A stretch of 49,556 bases of DNA, taken from NCBI GenBank assembly GCA_029248755.1, contig JAQWIR010000024.1, positions 1 to 49,556 of the forward strand, in the 5' to 3' direction. This DNA comes from Porticoccaceae bacterium (GTDB lineage: Bacteria; Pseudomonadota; Gammaproteobacteria; Pseudomonadales; Porticoccaceae). Numbering within the stretch: the stretch's first letter is position 1; every line of letters begins with the position of its first letter. Below the pieces are notes generated by a model, which was not told the origin of the DNA, searched no databases, and saw nothing but the letters and a program-made list of their open reading frames with translations. This document shows positions 18,518 through 27,092 of the stretch, piece after piece. Made by a program: the position numbers and the translations under genes.

Positions 18518-19872
18518 TTAAACGTCGCAAAAATCATCAGACTAATTAATAAAAAGAAGCCAATTTTATAACCGATTATTTGCACCTGGTCAGAGACAGG
18601 CGAACCTTTAATCCATTCGACTACACAATAAACCAAATGCCCGCCATCAAGCACTGGTATTGGCAGTAAATTCATAACGCCTAGCATTATACTTAGAATG
18701 GCTATAAAGCGAATAAAATTATCTATGCCGGCTTTTGCTGTATCACCTGCCATTTTAGCGATAGTAATTGGACCGCTAAGATTTTTGGCTGACAGATCAC
18801 CTACAATAAGCTTTCCAAGAGAAGAAAGAATAAACCCAGCAGTAGTTACTGTTTCCTCAACCCCTCGGGCTAACGCACTGAGTAGATCATGATCAATATG
18901 TCGAATAAGTTGCTCTGGATAATTACCTTTAACCGCAAGCTGAACCCCTAACTGCCCAACAAATTCGCCATTTTTTAAGACACGCTCAGGCATTACTTCG
19001 ATGGTTAATGTTTCAGTATTGCCAGTATTTATAGCAGGTCTCTCAAGATCAATAAATAACACTTTATCAATGGAGGCTGAAACCTGTTCTATAAAACCGT
19101 CAGCACTGGTTATATCCTCACCGTTGACTGCTAATAAGATGTCACCTTGGAGTAAGCCAGCTCTGAAACCAGCGCCAGATTCTAAGATAGGACCTAAAAC
19201 AAGTGCTTCAAATTCAAATGGGGGCTGTAACCCCAGCTCTCTTGATGGTGACGGATTATCAGCATCTCTAAGCCAAGAGTCTACTGGGATCAGTACTTGC
19301 AACTGTGAAATAGAATCTGCATAGCGCACAGTAAGAGGAATATCGCCTGTAGTACCAATAAAATCAAAAAGTTGACGATTTACCGCACCCCAGGTGGTGG
19401 TTGTAACTTGGCCAACTGCCGTAATTTCCATACCGACCTGAAGCCCAGCCTGACTGGCCAGGGACAACTCACTAATATCGCCTATAACCGGCGCAAGTCC
19501 TTTTTCTCCACCTAGAAAAAGAAACCAATAAACAATAATAGCTAGCAAGAAATTTGCTAAAGGACCTGCACTAATAATAGCTATTCTCTGTAAAACAGTT
19601 TTTTGAGTAAATGCATAGATGCGATCTTCAGTCGCTATATCGCCCTCTCTTTCATCTAGCATTTTTACATAGCCACCCAAAGGCAGTGCTGCCAGTACAA
19701 ATTCTGTATTGTGCTTATCACGCCATGAAAATAATTTTTTGCCAAAACCAATTGAGAATTTCTCAACCCTGACATTACACCTTCGAGCCACCCAAAAGTG
19801 ACCGAATTCATGAAAAGTCACCAAAACCCCAAAGGCTATAAAGGTATAAAATAATGTTTCAATTAATGCCAT
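18496..19872 (-). CDS. rseP: Site-2 intramembrane protease RseP
   Basis: A zinc protease that cuts the anti-sigma factor RseA (and signal-peptide remnants) within the inner membrane. It has 458 residues (E. coli 450). The zinc site HEFGH is at 21-25 in the first membrane helix, with the third ligand Asp in NLLPIPVLDGGHL in the C-terminal helix. Two PDZ domains lie between (for example around AGLQVGMEITAVG and AGFRAGLLQGDILLAVNG). Four membrane segments are apparent. It starts 4 bases downstream of dxr. Confidence 0.96.
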   Translation of the reverse strand: MALIETLFYTFIAFGVLVTFHEFGHFWVARRCNVRVEKFSIGFGKKLFSWRDKHNTEFVLAALPLGGYVKMLDEREGDIATEDRIYAFTQKTVLQRIAIISAGPLANFLLAIIVYWFLFLGGEKGLAPVIGDISELSLASQAGLQVGMEITAVGQVTTTTWGAVNRQLFDFIGTTGDIPLTVRYADSISQLQVLIPVDSWLRDADNPSPSRELGLQPPFEFEALVLGPILESGAGFRAGLLQGDILLAVNGEDITSADGFIEQVSASIDKVLFIDLERPAINTGNTETLTIEVMPERVLKNGEFVGQLGVQLAVKGNYPEQLIRHIDHDLLSALARGVEETVTTAGFILSSLGKLIVGDLSAKNLSGPITIAKMAGDTAKAGIDNFIRFIAILSIMLGVMNLLPIPVLDGGHLVYCVVEWIKGSPVSDQVQIIGYKIGFFLLISLMIFATFNDLMRPF

Positions 19873-19875
19873 ATA

Positions 19876-21054
19876 TTAAAACTCTAAACGTTTAATCAAA
19901 GATCTAGCCGCGGCCCTTGCTCGGCTGTCTGAGTCTTGGACAGCTGCAAGTGATTGTGGTTCATAAAAATCAAATGAATCGAGGGTCTTTTCAACGACTT
20001 TAGGTATTGCTGTAAACCCAATTCTGCCATCAAGAAATGCTTCTACCGCAATTTCATTAGCCGCATTTAAAATGGCTGGCGCGTCACCACCCTCTTTTGC
20101 CGCATCATAGGCTATCTGCAGACAAGGGAATTTTTCGATATCTGGTGGCTCAAAGGATAATTGCGCGATCTCACTCAGATTTAAATCCGCAACACCTGAG
20201 GGTAACCTTTTTGGCCATGCCAGCCCGTAGGCTATTGGCGTGCGCATATCTGGATTACCAAGCTGAGCCATTACCGAGCCATCAACATATTGAACTAACG
20301 AGTGAACTATACTCTGAGGATGGATAAGTACATCTATTCTATCCATACTAGTATCAAACAACCATTTCGCCTCTATACACTCTAGGCCTTTATTCATCAT
20401 GGATGCTGAATCCACTGATATTTTATTACCCATACTCCAGTTGGGATGAGCACAGGCTTGAGCTGGGGTTGCCATCGCTATCTTTGCAGTATCCCATGTT
20501 CTAAATGGACCACCTGAGGCTGATAAAATAAGCTTCTTTATAGATGATCGATCACCATCACTATAGTCTTGAGGTAAACATTGAAAAATTGCATTATGCT
20601 CGCTATCAATGGGCAATAATGTGGCGCCATTTTGTTTTACCGCAGCCATAAATATTGAGCCCGCCATCACCAAGGATTCTTTATTAGCTAATAGGACTTT
20701 TTTTCCTGACTCTACAGCAGAGAGGGTTGGTAATAGTCCTTCAGCTCCAACAATGGCAGCCATGACAATATCAACTTGGTTGCTTCGCGCCACTTCTGAG
20801 AGAGCATCTTTACCAAAAATAACTTCTGTAGATCCCTTTAACTCTTGAATCAAAATACTAAGTTTCTTGGCTGAAAGTTCATCAGTAACAACAGCAAATT
20901 TTGCGCTATGCTGAACTGACTGCTGCGCCAGCTTCTCAAGCTGTCGACAACCAGTTAAGGCAAAAATTGAATATTTTTCAGGGTGCTGCGAAATCACATC
21001 CAGTGTACTTACACCTATGGAACCCGTTGCACCTAATATAGTAACTGAGTGCAT
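19876..21054 (-). CDS. dxr: 1-deoxy-D-xylulose 5-phosphate reductoisomerase
   Basis: Converts DXP to MEP in the non-mevalonate isoprenoid pathway, using NADPH. The 392 residues include the nucleotide-binding GATGSIGVSTLDVI (8-21), LLANKESLVMAG, the metal and substrate region PIDSEHNAIFQ, and SASGGPFR. SMMNKGLECIEAKWLF and HPQSIVHSLVQYVDGS follow. It is in the conserved cdsA-dxr-rseP order, 3 bases after cdsA. Confidence 0.97.
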   Translation of the reverse strand: MHSVTILGATGSIGVSTLDVISQHPEKYSIFALTGCRQLEKLAQQSVQHSAKFAVVTDELSAKKLSILIQELKGSTEVIFGKDALSEVARSNQVDIVMAAIVGAEGLLPTLSAVESGKKVLLANKESLVMAGSIFMAAVKQNGATLLPIDSEHNAIFQCLPQDYSDGDRSSIKKLILSASGGPFRTWDTAKIAMATPAQACAHPNWSMGNKISVDSASMMNKGLECIEAKWLFDTSMDRIDVLIHPQSIVHSLVQYVDGSVMAQLGNPDMRTPIAYGLAWPKRLPSGVADLNLSEIAQLSFEPPDIEKFPCLQIAYDAAKEGGDAPAILNAANEIAVEAFLDGRIGFTAIPKVVEKTLDSFDFYEPQSLAAVQDSDSRARAAARSLIKRLEF

Positions 21055-21057
21055 AAT

Positions 21058-21885
21058 CTAGAATGGGCTGGCTTTGAATATGATAATAAAAAACAGGGGT
21101 AAAGCAGCCATAACCCCGTCCAAACGATCTAGAAATCCACCATGACCTGGTAAAAGATTACTACTATCTTTAATGCCTCTTTGTCGCTTTAACATGCTTT
21201 CAAATAAATCACCCATTACGGTGCAAAGTGCCACTGGAAAGACCAGTAAACAAAGATTTAATAGCTTTACATCTGCAAAAAATAAGGTCAGGAGCAATAC
21301 TAAAAAAAACTGTAGAAACATTCCACCAAGAAGACCTTCCCATGTTTTTCCTGGGCTGATAGTAGGTGCCAACTTATGGCGACCGAATGTTTTTCCCGCT
21401 ATGTAGCCACCCACATCTGCCAAAACAATAATAGCCACAGCCAATAAAAGCAGAAAACGGCCGTTATCAAGGGAAATTATTGATGCTAAAGCGACCCATG
21501 TTACAGAAAGCAGCACAAGACCAAGCGCTATCATAACTGGTCGTGGTGACCATAAAATGGCACTGGAGGGATAACCCTGAAGCCATAGAAAAATTACTGC
21601 CCAGAGAACCATCGTAGCAAGACAGATATTATAGCCAATTAATGGATCAAACTGAGTAAATATACCCACATAATCAGCGGAAAAAATCATAGTAGTGAAT
21701 AGTCCAACGAGGAAAAGAAGTTTTCCGACTTTCGATTTAATACGCGAAAGATCACTCCATTCCCACCCAGCAACTAATACGGTCAGCATAATAAAAATTA
21801 CAAAGGTATGAATTGAAAAAAACACTAAGGCGACAGCGAAAAGAAGAGCTAATACTGAAGCCGTTGCAAAACGTTGTTTAAACAT
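21058..21885 (-). CDS. cdsA: Phosphatidate cytidylyltransferase CdsA
   Basis: Makes CDP-diacylglycerol from phosphatidic acid and CTP in the inner membrane. The 275 residues show about eight hydrophobic membrane segments. The family signature near the C-terminus is complete: SMLKRQRGIKDSSNLLPGHG followed by GFLDRLDG. SPGKTWEGLLGG precedes it. It lies between uppS and dxr. Confidence 0.96.
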   Translation of the reverse strand: MFKQRFATASVLALLFAVALVFFSIHTFVIFIMLTVLVAGWEWSDLSRIKSKVGKLLFLVGLFTTMIFSADYVGIFTQFDPLIGYNICLATMVLWAVIFLWLQGYPSSAILWSPRPVMIALGLVLLSVTWVALASIISLDNGRFLLLLAVAIIVLADVGGYIAGKTFGRHKLAPTISPGKTWEGLLGGMFLQFFLVLLLTLFFADVKLLNLCLLVFPVALCTVMGDLFESMLKRQRGIKDSSNLLPGHGGFLDRLDGVMAALPLFFIIIFKASPF

Positions 21886-21914
21886 AAACTCCCCTATCCG
21901 GCTCTATTAATTGG

Positions 21915-22655
21915 CTAATTATTCTCTTGACCAGAGGATCTAGTGCCAAATCTTCTTTGTCTAGAATAATAGGCTTCTACCGCATGCTCAAATGCATTTT
22001 TGTCAAAATCTGGCCAAAAACAGTCGGTAAAATATAACTCAGCATATGCCATTTGCCATAACATAAAATTACTAATTCGTTGCTCACCCGCTGTTCGAAT
22101 ACATAAGTCCGGAGCACTTAAACTTTTGTCTACAAAATAACTATCTATGTTATCTGCCGAAATATCATTGGATGATAGACTGCCCTTTTCGATATGTTCT
22201 GCCATTTTCTTTGCGGCTTGAGCAATTTCCCAGCGACCACCGTAATCTACGTAAAGGTGTAAGTTAAGCTCTCCTGATTCGGTGAGGCGCTCAGCATCTT
22301 TAATTTGTCGATTAAGACGATCGCTAAATCTATCCTTACTACCAATAACACGTAGCTTAATACCATCATCCCGCAGTAATTTAGCTTCTTTTTTAAGATA
22401 AGTGGAAAACAACGACATCAAACCACGAACTTCCATCGGCGGTCTAAGCCAATTTTCGCTGCTAAAGGCAAATAAACTTACAGTTTGAACGCCCAAATTT
22501 CGGGCTGAAGGGAGCAGATCACGAATGCGCTCAGCACCCGCTCTATGCCCCGCTATACCTGATAGACCACGTTGTTTAGCCCAACGATTATTACCATCCA
22601 TAATAATCGCAACATGCTTTAACGGATGTAACGAAGTCTTTGCTTTGCTATTCAT
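21915..22655 (-). CDS. uppS: Undecaprenyl diphosphate synthase UppS
   Basis: A cis-prenyltransferase that makes the C55 carrier lipid precursor for peptidoglycan and LPS. It has 246 residues. The pyrophosphate-binding motif is IIMDGNNRWAKQRG (17-30, catalytic D20). Further hallmarks are AGAERIRDL, LFAFSSENWLRP, and the C-terminal DLCIRTAGEQRISNFMLWQ with AYAELYFTD. It is 13 bases after frr. Confidence 0.97.
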   Translation of the reverse strand: MNSKAKTSLHPLKHVAIIMDGNNRWAKQRGLSGIAGHRAGAERIRDLLPSARNLGVQTVSLFAFSSENWLRPPMEVRGLMSLFSTYLKKEAKLLRDDGIKLRVIGSKDRFSDRLNRQIKDAERLTESGELNLHLYVDYGGRWEIAQAAKKMAEHIEKGSLSSNDISADNIDSYFVDKSLSAPDLCIRTAGEQRISNFMLWQMAYAELYFTDCFWPDFDKNAFEHAVEAYYSRQRRFGTRSSGQENN

Positions 22656-22668
22656 TTTAACTACAGCA

Positions 22669-23226
22669 TTAGATCTCTAATAAGTCCTTCTCTTTGGCCG
22701 CTAGTGCGTCTTCAACCTTAGCGATAAATCGATCAGTTATCTTTTGGACATCATCTTGTCCTTTGCGTTCCTCATCCTCACTGATTTCTTTTTCTTTTAA
22801 AAGATCTTTGATATCAGACAAGACATCACGACGAATATTTCTAATTGAAACACGAGAGTTTTCAGCCTCTTGGCGTGCTTGCTTACCATAGCTTCGTCTA
22901 GTTTCTTCAGTAAGGGGTGGTAGAGGGATACGAATTACAGTCCCAGCCGTGCTTGGGTTTAGCCCTAACTCAGATCTCATGACGGCTTTTTCAATTGCTG
23001 GCACCAACGATTTTTCGAAAGGGGTAACAGAAAGTGTTCTAGAGTCTTCAACCGTTACTGATGCCGCCTGATTTAGAGGGGTATCCACTCCATAATAATC
23101 AACCGACAGACCATTGAGTAAGCTAGGATGAGCTCTTCCGGTTCTAATTTTGTTAAAAGCTCCACCAAGTGCCTCTAATGACTTAGCCATACGCTGTTCT
23201 GCATCTTTTTTATAATCTTCAATCAC
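22669..23226 (-). CDS. frr: Ribosome recycling factor
   Basis: Splits post-termination ribosomes together with EF-G. The 185 residues match the family length exactly. The N-terminal helix holds [12 protein letters not shown], the middle has [14 protein letters not shown], and a C-terminal helix carries [20 protein letters not shown]. It is 13 bases after pyrH in the standard rpsB-tsf-pyrH-frr order. Confidence 0.98.
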   Translation of the reverse strand: MIEDYKKDAEQRMAKSLEALGGAFNKIRTGRAHPSLLNGLSVDYYGVDTPLNQAASVTVEDSRTLSVTPFEKSLVPAIEKAVMRSELGLNPSTAGTVIRIPLPPLTEETRRSYGKQARQEAENSRVSIRNIRRDVLSDIKDLLKEKEISEDEERKGQDDVQKITDRFIAKVEDALAAKEKDLLEI

Positions 23227-23239
23227 CTAACTTCCTCAC

Positions 23240-23971
23240 TTATTCTTCATCAATTAAGGTGCCTTCATCGCCACCCACAATCAAATTAAGTAAAGCGCCA
23301 GATTTTGACATCCGGAACACTCTGAGCGGCATTTTATGTTCACGACAAAGGCAGATAGCCGTCATATCCATAACACCAAGTTGTTTGTTTAAAACTTCAT
23401 CATAAGTCAATCTTTGATAAAGTGTTGCCGAGGGATCTTTCATAGGATCTGCAGAATAAACGCCATCGACCTTAGTTGCCTTTAGAACCACGTTTGCATT
23501 GATTTCAATGCCACGAAGACAGGCGGCAGAGTCGGTAGTAAAAAAGGGATTTCCTGTACCTGCGGCAAAAATAACCACATCACCATCTTTGAGATAGCGG
23601 ATAGCTCGGCGACGATCATAGTGCTCTACAACACCACTCATAGGGATTGATGACATTACATGGGTAGATATATTGGTTCGCTCAAGTGCGTCTCGCATCG
23701 CCAGAGCGTTCATTACTGTAGCCAACATTCCCATATGATCGCCAGTCACACGATCCATACCTGCCGCGTTAAGTGCGGCGCCACGAAATAAATTGCCGCC
23801 GCCAATAACCAAACCTACTTGAACACCAATACCGACTAACTGACCTATTTCAAGGGCCATACGATCAAGAACCTTTGGGTCAATTCCAAAACCCTCTGTT
23901 CCCATCAACTCTTCGCCACTTAGCTTGAGTAAAATTCGTTTGTACTGTTTCTCTTTGATCGTTATCGGCAT
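23240..23971 (-). CDS. pyrH: Uridylate kinase PyrH
   Basis: Phosphorylates UMP to UDP. It is an amino-acid-kinase-fold hexamer of 243 residues (E. coli 241). Motifs: [13 protein letters not shown] with the P-loop-like start, [24 protein letters not shown], and [19 protein letters not shown]. The C-terminal GDEGTLI is also typical. It is 15 bases downstream of tsf. Confidence 0.98.
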   Translation of the reverse strand: MPITIKEKQYKRILLKLSGEELMGTEGFGIDPKVLDRMALEIGQLVGIGVQVGLVIGGGNLFRGAALNAAGMDRVTGDHMGMLATVMNALAMRDALERTNISTHVMSSIPMSGVVEHYDRRRAIRYLKDGDVVIFAAGTGNPFFTTDSAACLRGIEINANVVLKATKVDGVYSADPMKDPSATLYQRLTYDEVLNKQLGVMDMTAICLCREHKMPLRVFRMSKSGALLNLIVGGDEGTLIDEE

Positions 23972-23986
23972 TGCTCTTCCTCTATT

Positions 23987-24850
23987 TTAGCTGCTTGCAC
24001 CCTGAACCTGAGCGGCCACTTCAGCTGCAAAATCAACTTCCTCGACTTCGATTCCTTCACCTACTTCAAATCGAACGAAGGATAGTACGTCTGCACCTTC
24101 TGCTTTAACCAATTTACCCACTGTAGTATCTGGGTCTTTTACAAATGGTTGATCAATAAGACTACTTTCTTTCAAGAATTTAGCAACGCGACCAACAATC
24201 ATTTTTTCAATAATTTCTTCTGGCTTACCACTTTCTCTTGCCTGAGCTGCAAAAATTTCTTTTTCTGCCGCAACCAAATCCGCTGGCATATCATCTGAGT
24301 TTACAACGGTAGGATTAACTGCAGCAACATGCATTGCAACATCTTTTGCCAACTCTTCAGTACCGCCACTTAAACCGACCAATACCGCAATGCGACTATT
24401 GCTGTGAACATAACCACCAACTACTGGAGCCTCTACACTACTTACTCTTCGCGGTGAAATATTTTCGCCTATCTTTTGAACCAGTTCTTGTCTATTAGTT
24501 TCAAGATCACCCGCCATTAAAGCTGCAATATCGGTTTGCTTAGAACTAAATGCAGTATCTAAAACAGTGTTAACAAAGCCTTGAAAACCCTCATCTCTGG
24601 CGACAAAGTCGGTTTCACTATTAACTTCTAATAATAGACCATAACCACCCTCTGCGCGAAAGGCAACGACACCATCAGCTGCTGTTCTGCCTGCTTTTTT
24701 AGCCGCTTTCATACCGCTAGATTTGCGTAAATCTTCAATCGCTTTATCGATATCTCCTTCTGATTGAGTAAGTGCACGCTTGCACTCCATCATTCCTAGA
24801 CCCGTTCTATCTCGCAGCTCTTTAACTAGGGACGCTGTTACCTGTGACAT
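23987..24850 (-). CDS. tsf: Elongation factor Ts
   Basis: Nucleotide exchange factor for EF-Tu. The 287 residues (E. coli 283) have the N-terminal UBA-like domain with [16 protein letters not shown] and the core motifs [14 protein letters not shown] and MHVAAVNP. The C-terminal part has [20 protein letters not shown]. It is separated from rpsB by a strong terminator hairpin, so part of its expression depends on read-through or on its own promoter. Confidence 0.97.
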   Translation of the reverse strand: MSQVTASLVKELRDRTGLGMMECKRALTQSEGDIDKAIEDLRKSSGMKAAKKAGRTAADGVVAFRAEGGYGLLLEVNSETDFVARDEGFQGFVNTVLDTAFSSKQTDIAALMAGDLETNRQELVQKIGENISPRRVSSVEAPVVGGYVHSNSRIAVLVGLSGGTEELAKDVAMHVAAVNPTVVNSDDMPADLVAAEKEIFAAQARESGKPEEIIEKMIVGRVAKFLKESSLIDQPFVKDPDTTVGKLVKAEGADVLSFVRFEVGEGIEVEEVDFAAEVAAQVQGASS

Positions 24851-24882
24851 TGTATTCCTCTCTAAAACATATAATCAGTTAG

Positions 24883-24905
24883 AAAAAAGGGGGCAAATGG
24901 CCCCC
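24883..24905 (-). terminator. Intrinsic terminator between rpsB and tsf
   Basis: On the minus strand GGGGGC (24900-24905) and GCCCCC (24889-24894) form a six-pair GC stem with loop CATTT, followed directly by TTTTTT (24883-24888). It lies in the 97-base gap after rpsB and before tsf. It would attenuate tsf-pyrH-frr relative to rpsB, as reported for the rpsB-tsf gap in E. coli. Confidence 0.85.
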
Positions 24906-24947
24906 GTAATTTTTGTTACATAATCGGCCCGTGGGTCGATATTAGAA

Positions 24948-25922
24948 TTACTCTGCTTCTTTTTTAGCTGATGGCTTCTTAGCAGGTGCTTTTTTAGCCG
25001 CTGGCTTCTTAGCCGGTGCTTTTTTAGCCGCTGGCTTCTTAGCCGGTGCTTTTTTAGCCGCTGGCTTCTTAGCCGGTGCTTTTTTAGCCGGTGCTTTTTT
25101 AGCTGTAGCTTCAGCAACAGGCTCTGCAACAACTTCAGCAACAGACTCTGCAACAACTTCAGCAACAGGCTCTGAGGTTACTTTCGCAGCCGCCTTTTCA
25201 TCAACTTCAACAAACTCATCTTTACTGGTAACAGATGCAGCCTGTGCCTTGCCTTCTAAGATACTGTCAGCAACTGAAGCAGCATATAACTTAATAGCTC
25301 GTATTGAATCATCATTACCAGGAATAATATGATCGACACCGTCTGGGTCACTGTTTGTATCTACAATGCCGACAACACGGATACCTAGCTTATTAGCCTC
25401 ATTAATAGCAATACGCTCATGATCAACGTCTACCACGAACAATATATCGGGCAAGCCGTTCATGTCCTTGATACCGCCAATTGAATTCTCTAATTTGTCT
25501 TTCATGCGAGTACGCATCAAGACTTCTTTTTTGGTGATTTTGTCAAACGTACCATCATTCTGCTGAGTTTCAAGATCGCGAAAGCGACGTATTGATGCTC
25601 TGATAGTTTTGTAGTTTGTTAGCATTCCACCCAACCAGCGATGACTAACATAGGGCATTCCACAACGCTCTGCTTGCTCTTTAATAATCTTGTTCGCTGC
25701 ACGCTTGGTGCCAACAAAAAGAACCTGGTTACCTTTTGCAGCTTCCACTCGAAGTACTTCGAGGGCTTCATTGAAAGCAGGTACAGTATTTTCAAGATTA
25801 ATAACGTGAACTTTATTGCGTGAGCCGAATATAAACTGGCTCATTTTTGGATTCCAGAAACGGGTTTGGTGACCGAAATGGACACCTGCTTGTAACATAT
25901 CTCGCATGCTAACTTTAGACAT
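24948..25922 (-). CDS. rpsB: Ribosomal protein S2 with an unusual repetitive C-terminal tail
   Basis: Small-subunit protein uS2, needed to bind S1 and the mRNA. Residues 1-230 are a complete normal S2 ([47 protein letters not shown]). E. coli S2 has 241 residues but this protein has 324. The extra part is about 251-272, acidic/hydrophobic repeats ([24 protein letters not shown]), then 273-324, a basic array of [10 protein letters not shown] units ending KKEAE. The tail resembles histone H1-like low-complexity tails. An autoregulatory leader and promoter lie upstream. The core function is certain; the role of the tail is unknown. Confidence 0.96.
   Translation of the reverse strand: MSKVSMRDMLQAGVHFGHQTRFWNPKMSQFIFGSRNKVHVINLENTVPAFNEALEVLRVEAAKGNQVLFVGTKRAANKIIKEQAERCGMPYVSHRWLGGMLTNYKTIRASIRRFRDLETQQNDGTFDKITKKEVLMRTRMKDKLENSIGGIKDMNGLPDILFVVDVDHERIAINEANKLGIRVVGIVDTNSDPDGVDHIIPGNDDSIRAIKLYAASVADSILEGKAQAASVTSKDEFVEVDEKAAAKVTSEPVAEVVAESVAEVVAEPVAEATAKKAPAKKAPAKKPAAKKAPAKKPAAKKAPAKKPAAKKAPAKKPSAKKEAE
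24961..25110 (-). repeat. 30-bp tandem repeat encoding the basic S2 tail
   Basis: Units start at 24961, 24991, 25021 and 25051, with a shortened unit at 25081-25110. The three central units are identical; the outer ones differ at a few bases. Each encodes ten residues, [10 protein letters not shown]. Identity at the DNA level points to recent slippage or recombination, so copy number may vary between strains. Confidence 0.9.
25111..25174 (-). repeat. 24-bp tandem repeat encoding the acidic part of the S2 tail
   Basis: Two full units (25111-25134 and 25135-25158, one base different) and a partial third (from 25159) each encode eight residues of the type EPVAEVVA. This is independent in sequence and period from the adjacent 30-bp array. 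Confidence 0.85.
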
Positions 25923-25929
25923 AATATTT

Positions 25930-26010
25930 TCCTTTTAGGGGTTAGGCCTCCACATATCCCAATAACCAACCCTTTGGCAAAACTGCTGTTAGGCACCCAG
26001 GTTATTGTGT
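25930..26010 (-). promoter_or_regulatory. rpsB leader (S2 autoregulatory RNA element)
   Basis: The minus strand upstream of rpsB contains the segment GGGATATGTGGAGGC followed by CTAACCCC, with GGGTTGGTTATTG before it. This matches my memory of the conserved core of the gammaproteobacterial rpsB leader, a structured RNA at which free S2 represses rpsB-tsf. GGGTT and AACCC can pair around the core. A Shine-Dalgarno AAAGGA follows, 7 bases before the ATG. Confidence 0.75.
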
Positions 26011-26078
26011 CGACATGTGTGTGTCGTTAAGTATCAATAATTTAATTAAGTCGATAGGCTTATTGCTTATCGGCGCGC

Positions 26079-26107
26079 TTTATACCATAAACGCCTTTTC
26101 ATATAAA
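26079..26107 (-). promoter_or_regulatory. Probable rpsB promoter
   Basis: Minus strand: -35 TTTATA (26102-26107, 4 of 6), a 17-base spacer ending TATGG with an extended -10 TG, then -10 TATAAA (26079-26084) and a GC-rich discriminator GCGCGCC. The discriminator type fits stringent control of ribosomal genes. Transcripts would start about 150 bases before the rpsB ATG, covering the leader. Confidence 0.6.
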
Positions 26108-26266
26108 GAAAAAAGCACTAAATTTGCAGTTTTCAAGATGTTATTTTGCAAAAAGAGAGTAATCTTGTTTTTTTGGCTATTTCTAATGGATTATTTTTGA
26201 ATATTGACTCCCGCAATTGCTTCTAGATTGGTTACAATAGTCACCATCTAATAATAGAGAATTGTA

Positions 26267-27037
26267 ATGTCTATAAATCTTAGAACCCCAGAGCAAATTG
26301 CCAAAATGCGTGTAGCAGGAAAGCTGGCAGCTGAAGTACTTGAGCTAATTGGTGAATATGTAGTGCCGGGAGCATCTACTGAAGATTTAGACCGTATATG
26401 CCACGATCATATAGTTCAGACACAAAAGGCCATTCCTGCCTGTTTAGGCTACAGAGGCTTTCCAAAATCAATATGCACTTCAGTTAATCAGGTTGTGTGT
26501 CACGGCATACCTTCTGAGAAAAAAATATTAAAGAAAGGCGACATTGTCAACATTGATGTTACTGTCATTAAAGACGGCTGGTACGGTGATACTAGCAAAA
26601 TGTATATTGTTGGTGATGCCCCTGAACATGCAAAAAAACTCATCAAAGTATCCCAAGAGTGTTTGTACAAGGGCATAGAAATGGTTAAACCTGGTGTGAG
26701 ACTTGGGGATATTGGTCATGCTATCCAAACACATGCGGAGGCTAACTATTACTCCGTTGTTCGTGACTATTGTGGACATGGTATAGGTGATGAGTTTCAT
26801 CAGGAACCGCAAATCCTGCATTACGGCAAACCAGGCACTGGATTAGAACTAAAAGAAGGTATGACCTTTACCATTGAGCCTATGGTCAATGCCGGTAGAT
26901 ATCAAACCAAGCTTAAAAGAGACGGTTGGACGGTTGAAACAAAAGATGGACGCCTCTCCTCCCAGTGGGAACACACCATGCTTGTGACTGAAAATGGTGT
27001 TGAAGTCTTTACCGCGAGACAAGAAGAAAATTTTTAG
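26267..27037 (+). CDS. map: Methionine aminopeptidase, type I
   Basis: Removes the initiator Met from new proteins. The 256 residues show the five metal ligands at the same positions as E. coli: D97 (VNIDVTV), D108 (WYGDTSK), H171 (CGHGIGDEFH), E204 (TIEPM) and E235 (SQWEHTM). It faces away from rpsB, as in most gammaproteobacteria. The 344-base gap between the two holds the rpsB promoter and leader and the unassigned map promoter. Confidence 0.97.
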   Translation: MSINLRTPEQIAKMRVAGKLAAEVLELIGEYVVPGASTEDLDRICHDHIVQTQKAIPACLGYRGFPKSICTSVNQVVCHGIPSEKKILKKGDIVNIDVTVIKDGWYGDTSKMYIVGDAPEHAKKLIKVSQECLYKGIEMVKPGVRLGDIGHAIQTHAEANYYSVVRDYCGHGIGDEFHQEPQILHYGKPGTGLELKEGMTFTIEPMVNAGRYQTKLKRDGWTVETKDGRLSSQWEHTMLVTENGVEVFTARQEENF

Positions 27038-27092
27038 TCTGTCCGATAATTTTAATTTAACTCATTCAACTGCGCAGCCATAGTGATCTTTT

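Noticed and set aside
24961-25110. CRISPR-like array
   Set aside because: The 30-bp units are contiguous with no spacers and code in frame for the S2 tail.
24875-25165. Separate Leu/Lys-rich small protein overlapping the 3' end of rpsB
   Set aside because: It is an alternative frame of the tandem repeats. Its periodic composition is explained entirely by the rpsB repeat units.
26204-26238. Sigma-70 promoter for map (TTGACT ... TACAAT)
   Set aside because: The spacing is 23 bases, too long. No better-spaced -35 element was found.
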